The translations under genes and the position numbers were made by a program. Positions 52,842-56,076 of a stretch of 56,076 nucleotides of DNA are shown here, piece by piece. Each line of letters starts with the position of its first letter. The first letter of the stretch is position 1. This stretch comes from Enhygromyxa salina. GTDB lineage: Bacteria; Myxococcota_A; Polyangia; Nannocystales; Nannocystaceae. The notes under the pieces were generated by a model. That model did no database searches, was not told the origin of the DNA, and was given only the letters and a program-made list of their open reading frames with translations. The DNA lies in the NCBI RefSeq assembly GCF_002994635.1, contig NZ_PVNL01000105.1:1-56076 (forward strand). The letters run 5' to 3'.

Positions 52842-53696
52842 CTAGCGGTCTTGGGGCGAGTGGTCTGGCGACGGAGCGCCGCCGTGTAGTTCGATCGCGG
52901 TCGAACAAGTTACGCAGCTGGGTCGGGGGGTGGGCGCGAGTCGCCGCACGCCCCCGCGGAGCAGATCAAAGTGGAGGCAGACCCCGGCGGGGGACCGGTC
53001 GAGCGCGTGGGGACCGGCGAGGCCGATCGCCAGACCCGCCATCGCGTGACCGACCGCCCCGGCGACCGGGCCGGCGACCCCGACGGTCGCGCAGGCGGGC
53101 GCGAGCTCGGGTGGCGGCGGCGCCTCGAACAGGCAGCGGTAGCACGCGGCCTCGCGCTGGCCTGGATCGACCGCCATGGCTTGCCCGTGCCAGCCGACCA
53201 CACCACCAACGACCACGCGCAGGCCCGCGCGCACGCACGCGTCGTGCACGGCGAACTTGAGGGCAGGGGAGTCGCTGCACTCGAGCACCACCCACGAGCG
53301 CGGTGAGCCGGCGGTGAGCTCGGCGAGCAAGCCGTCGAGGTCGTCCGCCCGCAAACGTCGGCGCAGCGGCGTGATCTCGGCTGGCGGGGGGCTGTCGCGG
53401 CAGCGCCCGAGCAGGGCCTGGCGCGCGGCGTCGACCTTGCTCACCCCCACGTCCGCGCCGCTGAACAGCACCTGGCGGGCGAGGTTGCTGAGATCCACGT
53501 GATCGTCGTCGACGATCGTGATGCGTCGAGCGCCGCCCGCCTGCAGGCCCAGCAGAGCGGGGCAGCCCAGCCCACCCGCGCCGATCACCAGAAACTGCAT
53601 GGGCGAGATCATGACGGCGTGCGACTTCACGGCTGGCGCCACGGGCCGTGACCGACGAGCAGCGCTCGCTCGCGGTCGTGGCGGCGGCGCGAACAT
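52842..53696 (-). CDS. ThiF/MoeB/HesA-family adenylyltransferase (E1-like activator of the sulfur carrier)
   Basis: 284 aa from ATG 53696, two bases after the upstream stop (TGACATG). The nucleotide motif FLVIGAGGLGCPALL and TIVDDDHVDLSNLARQVLFS are as in MoeB/ThiF. Two CxxC pairs (CYRC, CVTC) would bind zinc. CATVGVAGPVAGAVGHAMA corresponds to the MoeB crossover region with its cysteine. No rhodanese domain follows, unlike MoeZ. It should adenylate the Gly-Gly end of the adjacent CysO-like carrier. The first about 30 residues are an Arg/Pro-rich extension, so the true start could be the internal ATG before the motif. Confidence 0.88.
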   Translation of the reverse strand: MFAPPPRPRASAARRSRPVAPAVKSHAVMISPMQFLVIGAGGLGCPALLGLQAGGARRITIVDDDHVDLSNLARQVLFSGADVGVSKVDAARQALLGRCRDSPPPAEITPLRRRLRADDLDGLLAELTAGSPRSWVVLECSDSPALKFAVHDACVRAGLRVVVGGVVGWHGQAMAVDPGQREAACYRCLFEAPPPPELAPACATVGVAGPVAGAVGHAMAGLAIGLAGPHALDRSPAGVCLHFDLLRGGVRRLAPTPRPSCVTCSTAIELHGGAPSPDHSPQDR

Positions 53697-53697
53697 G

Positions 53698-54705
<1,008 letters not shown>

Positions 54706-54721
54706 GATGGTCCCGATCGAA

Positions 54722-55132
54722 TCAGATCACGTAGTCGGCTGCTTGTCGGCGATAGCGCTCGCGCGCCTCGCCGATCAGCTGCTCGAGGTTGAGCTCACCC
54801 ACCGCCGACTCGAACCGCTGGTCGACCGAGTCCTCGACCAGGCGGGTGATCTCGTCTTGGGGGTGGCCTGTGTCGTTGGTGGATGCCGTGCTCAGCACGC
54901 TGATGACCTCGGCGACGGCGATCTCCGCCGCGGGTTTGGCGAGCCGGTAGCCGCCGCGGGGGCCCCTTTTTCCCACAACTAACCCGGCTTTTCGGAGCTC
55001 GCCGATGATCTCTTCGAGGTAGCGCGAGGGAATGGCTTGTTGCTCCGCGATCACGTGGGCGCTGGCGTAGCCTCTGTAGGCCACATGGGTCAGCGCTCGC
55101 AGGCCGTATCGGACTTTGGTCGACAGTCGCAT
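54722..55132 (-). CDS. Rrf2 family transcriptional regulator, CymR-like
   Basis: 136 aa. Winged helix: MRLSTKVRYGLRALTHVAYR, then VIAEQQAIPSRYLEEIIGEL, GLVVGKRGPRGGYRLAKPA. It has no cysteine at all, so it cannot bind an Fe-S cluster as IscR does; this fits CymR, the cysteine-metabolism Rrf2 protein of Bacillus, which works with CysK. It is the first gene of the cysteine operon, so autoregulation and control of cysteine synthesis through CysK are likely. It is divergent from the efp gene across 195 bp, whose AT-rich stretch 55213-55240 (arms TTAC and GTAA) may hold the operator. Confidence 0.88.
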   Translation of the reverse strand: MRLSTKVRYGLRALTHVAYRGYASAHVIAEQQAIPSRYLEEIIGELRKAGLVVGKRGPRGGYRLAKPAAEIAVAEVISVLSTASTNDTGHPQDEITRLVEDSVDQRFESAVGELNLEQLIGEARERYRRQAADYVI

Positions 55133-55327
55133 TTACCGGGAACCCTCGCTGGAAATCTCCGGCGAGCCTGCCACACGAAGCCGGTTCGCGCCAGCCCTCG
55201 GGCCCACACGAACATTTACTACGATATGTTACCGTGTAATCCGGAGCCCACAGCCTGGGATCGGCGCAGGCGCGGCGACGGCGGCTGCTTGATTGTTTCG
55301 GCCGTCAGCGTTAGGGAGCCAGCGCCG

Positions 55328-55888
55328 ATGGACGTCTCTGATCTCAAAAAGAACTCCAAGCTGGAGATAGATGGTCAGCCCTGGGTGGTGACGGACTTTC
55401 AGTTCGTCAAGCCCGGCAAGGGGCAGGGCCTCTACAAGTGCAAGATCAAGAACATGATCACAGGCGCGGTCATCGACCGGACCTGGCGCTCGGGTGAGAG
55501 GCTCACCGACGCCGACGTCGAGTCGCGCAAGTTCGAGTTCTTGTTCTCCACGGGCGAGGCGTACACCTTCATGGACAGCGCGACCTACGAGCAGGTCGAG
55601 CTGCAGGCCGATCTCGCCGGGGACGAGGCCAAGTTCTTGATGGACAACCTCGCCGTCGACATCCTGTTTTACAACGGTCGGCCGGTCGGGCTCACGCTGC
55701 CGAGCCACGTGACCATGGAGGTCGCCGAGTGCGAGCCTGGCGTCAAGGGTGACACTGCGACCGGCGCGACCAAGGGCGCGACCTTGCAGACCGGCTACGA
55801 GGTTCAGGTGCCCCTGTTCATCAAGGTCGGGGACAAGCTCAAGATCGACACGCGGACCGGCGCCTACGTCGAGCGCGTCAACGAGTAG
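55328..55888 (+). CDS. efp: Elongation factor P
   Basis: 186 aa from ATG 55328. All three EF-P domains are present: MDVSDLKKNSKLEIDGQPWV, the tip loop VKPGKGQGLYKCKIKNM with the lysine that is modified in many bacteria, the OB domains TYEQVELQADL and PSHVTMEVAECEPGVKGDTA, and the conserved end VPLFIKVGDKLKIDTRTG. It relieves ribosome stalling at polyproline stretches, useful in a proteome with many Pro-rich linkers. Followed directly by the tandem repeat array. Confidence 0.95.
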   Translation: MDVSDLKKNSKLEIDGQPWVVTDFQFVKPGKGQGLYKCKIKNMITGAVIDRTWRSGERLTDADVESRKFEFLFSTGEAYTFMDSATYEQVELQADLAGDEAKFLMDNLAVDILFYNGRPVGLTLPSHVTMEVAECEPGVKGDTATGATKGATLQTGYEVQVPLFIKVGDKLKIDTRTGAYVERVNE

Positions 55889-55897
55889 TGCGTTTCA

Positions 55898-56076
55898 ATG
55901 ACCCCCACAGGCGGTTTCATGACCCCCACAGGCGGTTTCGCACTGCGCGGTCACTCGCTTCGCTCGCTCCCATCGGGCTGGCTGTTTGCGACCGCATGTG
56001 TGGCCCCCTGGAAGGGGGCTTGATATGACCCCCACAGGCGGTTTCGCACTGCGCGGTCACTCGCTTCGCTCGCTCC
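55898..56076 (+). repeat. Tandem array of a 106-bp intergenic element
   Basis: A 21-bp leader beginning ATGACCCCCACAGG occurs at 55898 and again at 55919, then a full 106-bp unit (55919-56024) is followed by another copy at 56025; the 52 bases 56025-56076 are identical to 55919-55970 and the array runs off the edge. Each unit contains CACTCGCTTCGCTCGCTCC, GGCTGTTTGCG and the hairpin GCCCCCT/AGGGGGC. Each complete unit also holds an ATG-to-TGA frame of 34 codons, with the next ATG one base later. The start is 9 bp after the efp stop. Confidence 0.85.
56003..56019. terminator. Hairpin within the repeat unit, possible efp terminator
   Basis: Seven-bp GC stem GCCCCCT/AGGGGGC with a GGA loop, the same stem as at 50322-50338. 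No U-run; would end transcripts from efp if it acts as a terminator. Confidence 0.5.

Noticed and set aside
55133..55327. A cysteine-, SAM- or T-box-type riboswitch ahead of the cysteine operon.
   Set aside because: The short leader shows no conserved riboswitch core; an Rrf2 regulator already explains control.
55898..56023. Annotating the mini-frames of the array as protein genes.
   Set aside because: No ribosome binding sites, and the diverged copy at 50317-50436 changes frame through the conserved hairpin, which points to selection on the nucleic acid.
55898..56076. CRISPR array.
   Set aside because: Units are 106 bp, nearly identical over their whole length, with no unique spacers and no cas genes.

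Overview
The window is GC-rich (about 70 percent by eye). It carries many secreted lipoproteins with Asp/Thr/Gly/Ser-rich linkers, a kinase/ECF sigma pair, a tandem SpoIIAA-like protein and several beta-propeller proteins. This combination suggests a myxobacterium, most likely Nannocystineae (the Nannocystis/Enhygromyxa/Plesiocystis side). That placement is inferred from protein style; no rRNA or tRNA gene was seen.

Layout. (a) 1-9300: a pirin gene cut by the left edge, divergent from a XylR-type sigma54 activator; a HEAT-like lipoprotein; a translationally coupled serine/threonine kinase and ECF sigma factor; then a lower-GC module of a MarR repressor and a DUF1398 protein ending against a 5'-truncated PhnB/VOC pseudogene. 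(b) 9300-24800: envelope and redox genes, namely YihY, a lipidated TamA-like barrel and TamB, a tandem SpoIIAA-like protein, ApbE and NqrM, a di-heme propeller lipoprotein, a LysR regulator and an M28 peptidase. (c) 25000-38600: SbcCD nuclease, a calcineurin-type phosphoesterase lipoprotein, a ParA-like ATPase, an OB-fold/PolB-type exonuclease, heme A synthase, and several hypothetical membrane or exported proteins. (d) 38600-42300: CCA-adding enzyme and a large 2OG-Fe(II) oxygenase-like protein.

(e) 42378-46500 looks like a compact specialised-metabolism locus: a cytokinin-dehydrogenase-like flavoprotein converging on an operon of an ABBA/DMATS-type prenyltransferase, a small STAS-like protein and a possible heme-oxygenase-like diiron enzyme. 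It is preceded by an AT-rich regulatory region. (f) 46516-49721: an operon of DUF507, an ETF-like protein and an ADP-forming acyl-CoA-synthetase-like ATP-grasp protein.

(g) 50444-55132: a complete sulfur-carrier-dependent cysteine operon (Rrf2 regulator, CysK, ThiF/MoeB-type activator, CysO-like carrier, CysM, JAMM protease, then an M15/DUF882 peptidase). The carrier ends in Gly-Gly plus two extra residues, so it probably needs proteolytic maturation. (h) The right end has elongation factor P followed by a tandem array of a 106-bp element. A diverged copy of that element lies after the cysteine operon, so it appears to be a dispersed element placed just after stop codons.
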